Assembly: GCA_009733715.1 (NCBI GenBank)
Contig: WMKJ01000058.1
Location: forward strand, 21,072-85,071
Length of the DNA: 64,000 nt
Direction: 5' to 3'
Source: Herpomyces periplanetae
Lineage: Eukaryota; Ascomycota; Laboulbeniomycetes; Herpomycetales; Herpomycetaceae
The notes under the pieces: generated by a model
What the model was told of the DNA's origin: nothing
What the model saw: the letters and a program-made list of their open reading frames with translations, nothing else
Databases searched by the model: none
Made by a program: the position numbers and the translations under genes
Shown: one piece after another, positions 42,681-53,834 of the stretch
How positions within the stretch are numbered: the stretch's first letter is position 1
How the letters are laid out: each line of letters begins with the position of its first letter

Positions 42681-43850
42681 ATGGATATCGATGATATACT
42701 TGCTGAAATCACTCGTGGTCCTTATTCAGATGTTAAACCTTTATATAAGGAAAATTTGCCTTTAGGATTCGCGCCTGCACTCGAATCCGGAGCAGATAAT
42801 GAAACTGGTAAAATTTTACTAGTACAACTTACACGTCGACTCATTGCAGAACGTTGCTCACCAATGCTTCTTCCGTGGCCAGAATCTCTCATTAGAGTTG
42901 TCATGGGTTTGATATGTCGACAAGTGGAATATATTCAAGAATTATCTTGTGAATTACCCGATCAATCTGCAACTAATCTATTGCATACAAATACAATAAG
43001 CGCTCAAGGTCAATCAGCTAAATCTTTTGCTCTCGTGGTTCTTGGATCAGATCTTGAACGATGGCGATGGCTTGTTAGAATCTTCGTTCGAGCCCGCTGG
43101 AAAAAGATCGTCAAATTTTTACCTTATTATGCCAAATTGGTAACGAAGCGACAAGCCACACAGTCTTTAAGCCGCATCGCGGCTGAAACCGAGCACGTGC
43201 CCACCCCGCAAGTTGGGACGTCCTTGTACGCCTCGTCCAGTGGGGAAATTGATATGAATGATAATTCAACCAATTTGTATGCTCAAACACCCTACGTTCC
43301 GTTATCTTATCACGAGGTAAATTTAAACAATATTATGCAAAGTTGGGGAAATGATGAGTTACTTTCGCGTTCGGAACAAAATTTTATTTTAGCGACTTAC
43401 GGGCACAGAGTTAAATTGTACGCTACAAGTTTCTTAAATGCACTTCCCGTAGCTTTACGGAAATTGGATGATAATCAAGCTGCAGCAGGAGGGATTAATA
43501 TGTGCAGTAGTCCTTATAGTGAAGGATTAAATGACAAAATGGTAATTATTCGAGTTCTCGGAAGAATTTGCCAACCTACAACAAAATTATCTAGTAAAAG
43601 CGGGGGTACAGTTCCATCTGTAAGTAGGGGATCGTCTATACCAATGAAAAAGTCCAAACGACCCGTAGCTCTCATTCACATGAAAAGTATTAATGACGAA
43701 GATCATGATATGGATGAACTTAATGAACAAACACCTTGGGACAAGGCAAAGTTGGCTTCTACACTTGAACTGTGGCCAGGAGATATTTGGATTCTAAAGT
43801 GGAGTATTATCAAGCCACTGTGGCTAAAAGGACTAGTTGAAGTAATCTGA
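42681..43850 (+). CDS. SLD5: GINS complex subunit SLD5
   Basis: Subunit of GINS, part of the CMG replicative helicase. 389 aa from the ATG at 42681, which yields MDIDDILAEI, the Sld5 start. Conserved blocks are ERCSPMLLPWPESLI, LERWRWLVRIFVRARWKKI, YGHRVKLYATSFLNALP and a C-terminal strand segment with PGDIWILKWSIIKPL. The protein is about 100 residues longer than yeast Sld5; the extra length is in two polar linkers (about residues 170-215 and 290-345). It is followed by RFA1 on the same strand after 206 bases. Confidence 0.9.
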   Translation: MDIDDILAEITRGPYSDVKPLYKENLPLGFAPALESGADNETGKILLVQLTRRLIAERCSPMLLPWPESLIRVVMGLICRQVEYIQELSCELPDQSATNLLHTNTISAQGQSAKSFALVVLGSDLERWRWLVRIFVRARWKKIVKFLPYYAKLVTKRQATQSLSRIAAETEHVPTPQVGTSLYASSSGEIDMNDNSTNLYAQTPYVPLSYHEVNLNNIMQSWGNDELLSRSEQNFILATYGHRVKLYATSFLNALPVALRKLDDNQAAAGGINMCSSPYSEGLNDKMVIIRVLGRICQPTTKLSSKSGGTVPSVSRGSSIPMKKSKRPVALIHMKSINDEDHDMDELNEQTPWDKAKLASTLELWPGDIWILKWSIIKPLWLKGLVEVI

Positions 43851-44056
43851 TCTAGGAATCAAGCCACAAGTGATTAGTAATTTCTGGAATGTAAAATTTT
43901 GAGAACCGATTTTTATTAAGAGTGCGACGCGTTATGGAATGAGCTTTAGACGGCTGAGCTTCGATTACGAGTTATTCTGTTGAAAGTTCATCATTAAATT
44001 TATAAGAGCGTTGGTGGAATATAATTAACTTGGTTAGGTTCAGGAGTGGTTTCATC

Positions 44057-46180
44057 ATGATGAACGATGGATTAAATATGTCGGCAAGTCCCATGTCGAT
44101 AGTGTCAAGGGGAGTACTTCGTAGAATGTTCGAATTGGATTCTGTTAAGGTTTCAGATGCAATTTTACAAGTTGTACAAATAAGACCGGTGGAAAATAAA
44201 CAAGGGCATCAGGATCATTTACGATTTCGTGTGGTGTTAAATGACACCGTTAACTGGGTACAAGGAATGATTGTATCGCAATTAGCGCATTTAGTCACCG
44301 ACGGAACATTGAAGAGAGGCAACATTATCCGATTGATCGACTATAACCCAAATGCACTGGGGCGCACGGAGCGAAAGTTACTTGTACTGCTTAACTTTCA
44401 AGTTTTAGCCCAGTACGGGGAATTGGAAAAGTTAGGAGTGCCTAAACCACTTGACGAAACGATTAACAATCCCAGTGATAGTACGGGTAACGGAGGTACA
44501 GCAGCACCAGGACAAGGTACAACTCTGGCAACAGCATCGACATCCTCAGTTAACACTTCAACAAAGCCATTATACCCTCAAAATGGAATGTCGCAAGACA
44601 CTGCGCAACAGCCTGGATCCTTTAGTGGATCGTCTTTCTACGGTGCTAATAAGCCAACGCCGGGTTCGGCGTCATACGGAAATGCACTTAACTCCCGAGA
44701 AGTTAAACCTAAAGCATCAGCCCAACATGCAAACATTATACCCATTAAAGATGTTAACCCGTACCAGCATAAGTGGAAAATTCGAGCAATTTGCTCGTAT
44801 AAATCAACAGTGAGAACATGGCAACGACCAACTGGAGAAGGGAAATTATTTAATTTAACACTGGTTGATGATAGTGGAGAGATTCGCGCAACAGCATTTA
44901 ATTCAGAATGCGATACGTTTTTTGATACGATACAAGAGCAAACGGTATACTATATTTCAACACCGTGCAAGGTACAATTTGCCAAACGACAATTCTCTCA
45001 AGTAAACAATGATTATGAATTAGTGTTTGAGCGGGACACACAAGTTGAAAAAGCTGAAGATCAGTCCAACGTTCCGCAAATTCGCTTTAGCTTTACATCA
45101 ATTGGAAATTTACAAGATATTCCCAAGGATACGACTATTGATACAATTGGAATCATCAAAGATGTTGGTGAACCGTCGGAAATTGTGTCCAAATCTACCA
45201 ATAAACCGTACACTCGACGTGAATTATGCTTAGTAGATGATTCGTTGCATTCAGTCAAGTTAACAATATGGGGAGACGTAGCGTTAAAGTTTCAAGGTAC
45301 ACCTGAAACCGTAGCAGCTTTCAAGGGCGTTAAAGTTTCGGATTTCGGTGGAAGAAGTTTAAGCTTGTTAAGTTCAGGTAGTATTCATCTCGATCCAGAT
45401 ATCGAAGCGGCGCATCGCTTGAAAGGGTGGTACGATCTGCAAGGTCGAACAGATCAGTTTACCGATTTTTCTTCGCTTAACGGATCCGGTCAAGCTAGTG
45501 GATCAGTTCAAACGCAGTTGCGCAGTCCATTTGGCATATCGACAATTAAGCAGATCAAAGATGATGAAATGACGTTAACTATGTCAGAAGAGGCCCAGTA
45601 CTTTATTATCAAAGGAACTATAATTTCGCTCAGATCATCCAATATAGCGTATCCTGCGTGTCGCGAAGAGAAGTGTAATCGCAAAGTTTCACTAATTAGA
45701 CCGGGTGAATGGCATTGTGAGCGATGTGATAAATCGTTTGATCGGCCGGTGTACCGGTATATATTGTCGATAAACGTGAGTGATCATACGGGACAAGTTT
45801 GGTTAACGTGTTTTGATGATTCCGCGCGCATTGTAATGCTAGGAAAGACAGCGGATGAGGTTGTTGCTATACAAAATCAGATTGGTGATGCTGATACAAT
45901 GGGGGGGGAACTTAACGGAGGTTATTCAATGGATAATGAGGCGTTTAACCGTCTAAAGAGTGAAGTTACCTTTCAAACCTTCTTCTTTCGATGTCGTATA
46001 CGCATGGATAACTATCAAGATCAGACGCGCGCCCGGTATCAAACTTATGCAGCTTATCCGCTGGATTATGTTACCGAGTGCAGTCGATTAACGCAATTGA
46101 TTAATTTGTATGATCAGCCCGACGCTAACGTAGGGGGAAAATCTGAGCCAGGCACTCATAACGCAGGACTTTTTATGTAG
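44057..46180 (+). CDS. RFA1: Replication protein A large subunit RFA1
   Basis: Largest subunit of the heterotrimeric single-strand DNA-binding protein RPA. The ATG at 44057 follows an in-frame TTG. 707 aa: N-terminal OB fold (about 10-125), a Ser/Thr/Gly-rich linker, DNA-binding domains A and B (from PYQHKWKIRAICSYKSTVRT), and domain C with the zinc ribbon CREEKCNRKV...CERC (about residues 533-558). The intact TFFFRCRIRMDNYQD segment near the end belongs to the trimerisation core. No intron. It converges on SUB1 with 135 bases between the stops. Confidence 0.96.
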   Translation: MMNDGLNMSASPMSIVSRGVLRRMFELDSVKVSDAILQVVQIRPVENKQGHQDHLRFRVVLNDTVNWVQGMIVSQLAHLVTDGTLKRGNIIRLIDYNPNALGRTERKLLVLLNFQVLAQYGELEKLGVPKPLDETINNPSDSTGNGGTAAPGQGTTLATASTSSVNTSTKPLYPQNGMSQDTAQQPGSFSGSSFYGANKPTPGSASYGNALNSREVKPKASAQHANIIPIKDVNPYQHKWKIRAICSYKSTVRTWQRPTGEGKLFNLTLVDDSGEIRATAFNSECDTFFDTIQEQTVYYISTPCKVQFAKRQFSQVNNDYELVFERDTQVEKAEDQSNVPQIRFSFTSIGNLQDIPKDTTIDTIGIIKDVGEPSEIVSKSTNKPYTRRELCLVDDSLHSVKLTIWGDVALKFQGTPETVAAFKGVKVSDFGGRSLSLLSSGSIHLDPDIEAAHRLKGWYDLQGRTDQFTDFSSLNGSGQASGSVQTQLRSPFGISTIKQIKDDEMTLTMSEEAQYFIIKGTIISLRSSNIAYPACREEKCNRKVSLIRPGEWHCERCDKSFDRPVYRYILSINVSDHTGQVWLTCFDDSARIVMLGKTADEVVAIQNQIGDADTMGGELNGGYSMDNEAFNRLKSEVTFQTFFFRCRIRMDNYQDQTRARYQTYAAYPLDYVTECSRLTQLINLYDQPDANVGGKSEPGTHNAGLFM

Positions 46181-46315
46181 ATGAATAAGTACGAGTTGAA
46201 TACTGGCTAACCTTGACGTACACGTTGAATGAAAAATACATTTTGAACCAAAGATTTTGCGTATTTGTAAAGTGAGTAGAAGAGCGCGCGCGGGTGGGTG
46301 TGTAATGTAAGAGTA

Positions 46316-47041
46316 TTATATGTTTGAGCTGTCAGAACCGGCGTCGGGTGTAGTGGCATTGGCATTGGTGTTGACATTAGAGTCATTATCTCCATCTCCA
46401 TCTCCGTCGCCATGGATAATACGGGGTAAGCGTATATTGGCTTCACGAAGGGCAGCTTGGATATCCGATACTGCGGCGGTCAAGGCAACAAATTGCTCGA
46501 GGGTTAGTGAAATACCCTTTTTACCCGGACGATAGCACGACGACATTTGATCATTATTGTCTTCCTCTTCCCCACTCTCTCCATTGTTCGTACTGGCCCG
46601 GTAGTACTCGCGAACATCGATATATTTGCGCCCGCCAAACTCCGATATGCTGACCCGTCGTTTTTCCGATAACTAAGAAATGATTGGGAACCCGTGAGAT
46701 TGTATGTCCACGCGCTCTGTTAACTGCGCTATTTTACCGGTGAAACTAGCAGCAGTTTTTCCCTATCGCTCGTACAGCAAGGGAAAATTTGGTTACTATC
46801 CGCAACTCACCTGCCAGTACCAGTTACCCGCTTGATCACGTTGACGATTTGGTTTACTGATGAAATCTGCACTTTTAGTCGAGGGCGATTTGACTCGGAC
46901 ACCACGCTTCTCGTCGGAAGAAGAATGGGAAGGGGAGCGACCGTGTTTAATTCGCTTTTGTCCGCCGTCCCTTTTTCTCGATTTGCCTCCACTCGTAAAT
47001 GTTGCGGTTCGCTTGCCGCGCCCTCTAGTAGATGGACCCAT
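46316..47041 (-). CDS. SUB1: SUB1 / PC4 transcriptional coactivator
   Basis: Single-strand DNA-binding coactivator of RNA polymerase II; in yeast it also links to mRNA 3'-end processing. Two exons on the minus strand, 47041-46811 and 46672-46316, encode 195 aa. The 138-nt intron begins GTGAGT and ends TTAG. Splicing joins WYWQ to LSEKRRVSISEFGGRKYIDV, the PC4 DNA-binding strand pattern. REYY and PGKKGISLTLEQFVAL complete the domain. The N-terminus is Lys/Arg/Ser-rich, as in the family. The C-terminal tail is an acidic Asp/Gly/Asn run. Confidence 0.92.
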
Positions 47042-47504
47042 TATATTTCACCACTAATGTACTCTCCCTGACCATTTACTAATTTTGGTAAATTTACAAT
47101 CAGATTTCCCCTTGCCTTCCCTTGACTTCTTTTCCCGCGTAATATACTTTACCGTCCTGACACCGTTCTACTTCACTTGACTAAGCTCTGTGGGGGTGGA
47201 ACAAAAAAGGTTCAGGACAAGACGGCGAATTCATAAAATGGAGAAGGGGAAGTGGGAGAATAAACGGTTCAAGTAAAGATTTGTATTGAGCTTACACGTG
47301 GAAAGAAAAAAGGCGATGAATGGATACATGATTAAAAGGGAGAATGCATCAACTAGCTCAGCACGCAGTACAGCGATACAAACGAAACTTGCAAATAGCT
47401 GATAATGTACGAACATTGTCTTCATTATTATAAAAACAATCATATCTCTCACATATATGCACAAAATTGTCACCCAAAAACCAAGAATCGCCCACACCGC
47501 ACCG
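47042..47504. other. Intergenic region MPE1 3' end to SUB1 5' end
   Basis: 463 bases; CACGTG at 47295-47300 upstream of SUB1. No gene. The strand skew turns from G-rich to C-rich at the SUB1 start. Confidence 0.55.
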
Positions 47505-50299
47505 CTACAGTTCAGTATAATCACTGGGCCGGATTCGCCGTTGTCTGAATTGATGGCGTAAAGGGTTAACAGGTTGTCTAAAATAAGCACTCTCTTCCTC
47601 GTTATTCGTAAAACTATCATTGAAAAATGACCACGGTTTATTCGAAGGAACTGATACATTGTTATTTATTCCTTGCATGGAAAAGTTAGGACTTTGTCCG
47701 TTAACTATTCCCACATTCACACATCCTGATACTGAATTTCCATTCCCTTTAATTATCCCACTTTTAATTCCATTGGTTTGTAAATGTTGCCGCTGTTGCC
47801 ACGATTGTGCCATTAAATGATCCGAACATGATACAGCATACGTTGATGCTAAAGTTGAACCCACTCCATTAACTAAGTTGGGATTTTCCATATTTCCTGT
47901 CATTGCCGGGCTAATTTGTACAATATGAGAATTGCAATTCGGATTTTTTGATTGAATTGGCATATCGATTCGTCGATAGTTGCCAACTGTACTAACCCTC
48001 CCATTCATACTCGAATCCATCATCATTCCGGGTCCATTACTTGTCGATGTATTATCCGTAGCAAATCCACGATTCCACATATTATAGCCCATCGCATTCC
48101 CTGATCCCATCGATGTCAAATTTCGTCCATTCATGTTGTGCCATGACCCTGTACCATGGGAATTAACAGGATTCCCTACAAACATATAATTTCTTCCTCC
48201 ATTAACCATATCCATATTGCTTGAATTGACCCCATTCATACTATTGTGTCCTGAAAAATTCATTCCCATTCCATTCATAACATTCCAACATCCATCGTTA
48301 ACTAGCATACCTCCCATATTAATATTTGCTCGCATCATTGGATTCATCTCCATACCCGCTAGAGACGGTCCAATTCCCATTAAATTCCCAATATTCGGTA
48401 CACCTCCCACTCCGTAAAACCCTGGCATATTCATACCACCCGGCCCAGAAAACCCGAGCGTTGATCCTGCTAATGAATTCATTTGATCAATGAAATTTTG
48501 GTCAATTCCATTTGACTTTTTAGTCGTTGTCGTCCCAGAATTCCCATTCATTTCTTCTGTACTTTTCTTGCTGATTGCTGGTGCTTCTCGATCACTAACT
48601 AGAGTATCACCACATCTTTTCCGTGACTCTTTATTCGATATTTCACCTTCTCCCGATCCACCTCCAGTCCCCGTCCCCGTCGAAGCTGATGAAGATACTG
48701 TTGTAGTCACCCCTGACAATGTCGATGTAGTTGCCGTATCTACATCTGTTCCTGATTTTTTCAATTCCACAACATTTTCATCCTCCTTATCACCTCCCCT
48801 CGATGTGCTACTCCTACTTGCACCATTCGTCACAAAACTTCCGCTTCCTGCTGGCACTTCCCCCGAAAATGTCACCGTTGTTTCGGTGACAGATTCCAAT
48901 TTATCCACCCCCGAGCCATCCTTGCTCCTTTCATCAGATGCGGCATTTGAATCTATCCACCCATTACCCTTATTAGCTTGCCTGTTTTTTTGCTCTGCAA
49001 GCTTTGTTTCTTCATATTTCTTGATTTTGTCATTGATTTCTTCATCCACTGTCAATTCATCAATAAGTACACCGCTCTTCGAGCAATTCGGACACGTAAG
49101 GTCACTATTCACCAACGCATTTTCAATGCAATCATTGCAGTATGTTACACCACAGCATGGAGTTTTCATGGGATCAACAAACATCCGTTTATCAATCGGA
49201 CACTCTAATCCCCTCTCCTGCAATTCCTTGCTTCCCACCTCCTCAACCGCTTGTTGACGAGCTGCTGAAGCTTTCGCTTTCGCTTGATATTGTTCCCAAC
49301 TAGCTTTATCAGGTTCAGCTATTACGTATTCGCCGTCCGCATTGATCATGACATTGCATGGGGCTTTTGATGAATCTGTTAAGCCATCTTCTGTCAAAAC
49401 TGCCGGTCTTTCTACTGTTTTCAAAAATGATCGCGGTATACCCGTGGTTCGCTTAATCTTTTGTCGACCATCAAAACTAGGGTCGTCATTTGTCGGACAA
49501 ACTTGTATCCAATGGCCTGTATTAATAAAGTAACTATCAGTCAATAATCGCGCTCACACCCGCAAACTTAACCCTAGTAACCAATAGCACATACCCTTTT
49601 TATGACATCGATAACAAATATACCCTGGAGGTGGATCATGATCCGGCACATTAACCGGTTTACTCTTAAAATTGCCTCGATACACAGGTTTATCCCTATA
49701 TTAAAAATTAGAAAACTGTGCCACCCAACGATAATGATTAATGTTACCAATCATTCGCTAACTACTTACTTGGCCATTTTTTCCTGCTGTTCTTCCCACA
49801 TCTGACCCTGAGCTCTAAACATGGCAGCAATTCTTTCTTCTTCAGATTGTAAATTTAACATTTCGGCTATCCCTTTATTCATCGTACTTGAAGCTCCGCC
49901 ACTTTTACTGCTACCCTCTAACCGATAGCTACTCTTAGCTACGGTGGGTGTCTGCCCGGAAACATACCGGGCCGCTTTTCCGTGTCCTGGCCTAGCTGCT
50001 GGTATTCGACGTGAAATAACAGTAGTAGATCGGGGAATTACCACTGTATCATCTTCATACTCTATTTCAAATCAGTACGGATGTTTACGAGAGATGGTTA
50101 CCTAAGGTCTAACGGTTATTCATTTACCTTCATTGGAATTTTCTGGATATATGGCTAAATCAAAATTCGTGCCGTCTCCAAGACCGCACACTCTTATGAT
50201 CTCCCGTTTGAGCTCAAATACTGTAATTCCCGTTCCATCAAAAACTATGCGACGGGGTTCCTTGGACGATTTAAACTTGAAAAATACCGAGGACGTCAT
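47505..50299 (-). CDS. MPE1: MPE1 / RBBP6-type cleavage and polyadenylation factor
   Basis: Component of the mRNA cleavage and polyadenylation machinery. Four exons on the minus strand, 50299-50128, 50061-49770, 49695-49595 and 49516-47505, encode 858 aa; introns are 66-78 nt. The DWNN ubiquitin-like domain is split over exons 1 and 2 (SSVFFKFKSSKEPRRIVFDG). A CCHC zinc knuckle forms across intron 3 (CYRCHKKGHWIQVC). A RING-like domain follows (CPIDKRMF...CCGVTYCNDC...CPNC). The last 350 residues are low complexity, rich in Asn, Met, Gly and Ser, unlike the short tail of yeast Mpe1. Splice choices are supported by phase and domain continuity. Confidence 0.93.
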
Positions 50300-52925
50300 G
50301 ATACTGAACTAGATTCAGTGTATCCACGACGAAGGTGTGCCGGACGACGAAAAGGATGTACTGATCGGGGTCAGTTAACTCATCAACCGACCACACTTTG
50401 ACTCAGTTTATCAAGGCTAGGTTAGATTGCAAAACCGTTATAAAAAAGTTACTTTGGTGAAACGGTTAGTCAGATGCATGAGTGAGCTAAAAATAAATCC
50501 CGAAAAAAAAGCAGTTGTTCGAAATTGTTTGTCGGATATTAAAATTGTAAGAATAAAAATTGATTCTTTTAGTTCTTTCAGCCCTAGTTAGAACACGAAC
50601 GTTCTTGATTATCATGAAGTGTAGTAAGCTGGTGCGCAAAAGTGGCTCAAACAAATGAACGAAGCTGCTTAACTTGTAAAATTTTAGACAGTAAACATGC
50701 GTCAGTACAAAAATGGGGAAAAACCACTGACGATGATAACAGAACAAAACAGAAGGCAACAGCAGATATTATGAGCGAAAAAAAGGAAAAATAAGCGAGT
50801 AAGGGTGAAGGATACTTTTCCAATATATCAGACCCCAAAAATATTGCGCAATTGTCACCCGTCACATAAGTTATGGATCGCCAAACCTTTCAACATGAAC
50901 GCTAATGACAGTTCAGTGAAACCTTATTGCCAAAAAAAGGTATCGGGCGAGTGAAGTATGAAGGTTGAGATAACACTTATTCACTGCGACGTAAGACGTT
51001 CGAAAATTCTAGGAATAAATGATAGAAAGGAAAACCAGCCTAGCTAACAAAGGATCCGAGCCAGTATATCGAAAATACTTGTAATGCAAGCGCTTTAATA
51101 TGATGCAGTAGAAAAAATCGGTAGAATTAGCCAGGTGCCAGAAAGGCTCTACACGAATCTGACGATACTTAGCGCGCTATGATGTTCAACCTTAAATAAG
51201 CGCGATGAAAAATTTTCTGATTATTAAAAACCACGTCAGAAAATACGTAAGTGCGGAAATATTTTGGCGTGTATGGACGTGAGTATAACCGTACGTTAAA
51301 GAGAAACGAAAAGTAAAAACTCGCTAAACGTGGTTATGAAAAAAGGGATAAAGTAGCTTGAATATAATTAAACTCAGGTAGATTAATGTGATGAATGCAA
51401 TAATTAAGAGAAATCGCGTTAGAAAGCACGAAAAAACCAGCTTACTTGGTGACTAGGTAAGGAAACCTTTCAATCAGTCTGATAAATACTAACCGAGCAT
51501 ACAGAGAAGTGAAAGAAAGAGGAAATATAACAATTAATCGACTTGGAACGAGAGGAGTCAGGGGTTTAAATGTTCTTCACCAGTGTGGTATTACATAAGC
51601 TCATATTATACGATACCCCCATTGCCGGTAAAAGTACGCTTAGCTAAACAAAAAGGACGATTATGTAATAGATTAAAATGTGTTGGATTTTGGGGAGGAA
51701 AATATTTCCGAAACCCGGGGGAAGGTGTCGGGAAAGCTTGGAAAGGGAGGTTGGATGCTGATGGAAGGAATTCAATGTGAAAAAATTTGGATAATGTAAT
51801 GGAGGTTAAACAAAATTTTTATAAATTGAAAGAGTCACTGTCTAACGTTAACGGAATTTTACCCAATAAAATCTATTAGACAAAAACTAGTACAAATAAA
51901 TCCATGGTTAACTCGGCCATCTTTTATTTTAGTCACGTGACATGCAATACTGCAAATAAATTTCAGGTAATTTGATACAAAAGCTAGCTAAAACGTTAAT
52001 GGATGAGTTAATTCACAAATGTTTCGTGTTGTCTTATCAGTATGATCGATTGATAAAATTGTACGGTACAAACTTTGATCGATATATGCTCTTTTCGTGA
52101 CAGCTTAAAAAATTCAAAATACTTTATACAGTACATTAACTACTGAGTATTCGGAAAGAAGTCACGTGTGTATCAGGAACCATGATCGAAAAGTTGGGGT
52201 AGATTGACTGGTATGTTAAGGTCGATTGCTGTAATACATCCCTTGAGCTAACATATTTGCATCACTGGTATTTTGTAGTTTCAGTTCTTCCCCCTCTGGT
52301 GTATATAATTTTTTACCATGACAGGAAAATTTACCCGTGGCTTGCTTTGTATCGTCAATAATATTACTGAATTAATTTAATATACGTATGAAGTTATACT
52401 TAATGCTACTTTTTCACCTCGTATATTTAGTTCACTGGTCAAAGACTAAATAACTTAGAACAGCACTGGGTTTTTAATAGCATGTACAAAACCAATAGTC
52501 CTGAATTAGTTTTACACACTTTTCCCATCAGAGCTATTATTTGCGACATCCTCCGAAGAAGTCACGTGTACCAATAGATCAATTATTCGATATGCTTTGG
52601 AGAAGTGAATTTCAAGGATCATGGGTGAACTTGCTCTACAATTCTTTCATGGTAAGCCAAAGGACCATAATTTAAGGCTAGATTTTGCCGTTTAGATTAA
52701 ACGGATGGGCTTAGGGTGATGAATTGGGTAAAGTTAAAATTGGAGTATCATTAGTTTTTGCTCAAGGAATTTTGAAAAGGTGACAGATTATAAGCTAGTG
52801 AATGATATTGCGTTAATCAGTCCAAAGTTTTTATCATATTAAATTTATAAACATATTGGTAGACCCAGTGTACGGGAAACGTTGAATAATTCTGTATGTT
52901 AGGTAATTGCAAAATACTGGGATAA
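50300..52925. other. 2.6-kb gene-free region upstream of MPE1
   Basis: No supported gene on either strand. CACGTG sites lie at 51934, 52163 and 52563; the last two share the 14-mer AAGAAGTCACGTGT and are 400 bases apart. A 65-codon frame at 51583-51780 is not recognised. The region could hold the MPE1 promoter and a noncoding RNA, but nothing shows one. Confidence 0.5.
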
Positions 52926-53834
52926 TTAACCAAGAATTCCCGTTAAATCATCGTTTAGTGAAGATATTCTTTCTTCTAGTAAATGCTTCTTTCGCTCCAA
53001 CTCCTTAATCGCAATCTCTTCTCGTTGGATATCCGCTGAAGTAATAATCATTGTATTTTCGGATGAGCATGTCAGGTTCATATTTCGGCATTTTTCGAGT
53101 TTCTCTAGCTTGATCGCCTGCTCGGCAACTCGCTCCTCAAGGTTTGCGATTGAGCCAGTTAACTTTTCAAAGCGTTGACGAAGTTCTGGAAGCTCTTTAA
53201 CGACATCTGGTAAAGGACTAATTTAGAAAACAATAAGTTCAAGTTACAGTATCCAAAAATATTATTATTTATATCAGTGAAAATTAACTCTTACTATACA
53301 CTACATAACTTTTCAGCACCTTCTAGAAGTACTTCTAGGTTAATTCCATCGGTATACGCTAGGCTTGAGTTATCCTCGGAATCCTCAGAATGAGAAATTC
53401 CTGTGTCCTGAAACTTTTGTAATAATTCTGGGCCGAGTGCCTCTGCAACAGTCGCACTAGTTTTAAAGCCAGCGATAACGGGATAAATTTTGTTGAGATA
53501 TGGATTTCTAACTGATTTGGAAAAGATTGAAGATGCTTGCTTGCCATTTGATGGAGAGGGATTAATAGCCTTAGGTTGTGAGGGTGTTTGAATTACTGTG
53601 AACAAAGCACGTTCATGAGGTTCCGTATCACGAATTAATGTAGTAATATCGTGTGATTTAAGAAGTGCATTAGTGAAGATTTTCTGTTGCGGAATACTGG
53701 GAAAATATATTAAATCTCATGGATATTAAAAGGATGATTCGTTAAATATAAAGATAAATATTTACTTACAGAGGTTCAGAGATCGATTTAGCACTATTGG
53801 AAATACGATCCATGCATATTCTCCATGGATCCAT
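52926..53834 (-). CDS. SPC34: DASH complex subunit SPC34
   Basis: Subunit of the DASH/Dam1 ring that couples kinetochores to microtubules. Three exons on the minus strand, 53834-53770, 53696-53295 and 53217-52926, encode 252 aa. Introns are 73 and 77 nt (GTAAGT and GTAAGA donors). Splicing gives SEPLIPQQKIFTNALLKSHD then ITTLIRDTEPHERALF, the Spc34 N-terminal signature, and GAEKLCSVYPLP at the second junction. The last 90 residues form a coiled coil (LEERVAEQAIKLEKLEK and KELERKKHLLEERI). The ATG at 53813 is an alternative start. Each exon alone is too short to be obvious, so the call rests on the joined protein. Confidence 0.85.

Noticed and set aside
48490-49257. 255-codon antisense frame opposite MPE1
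   Set aside because: Shadow of the coding strand; low-complexity and no motif.
51583-51780. 65-codon frame, basic and Gly-rich
   Set aside because: Looked at as a possible small mitochondrial ribosomal protein, but no family signature fits and no partner exon was found.
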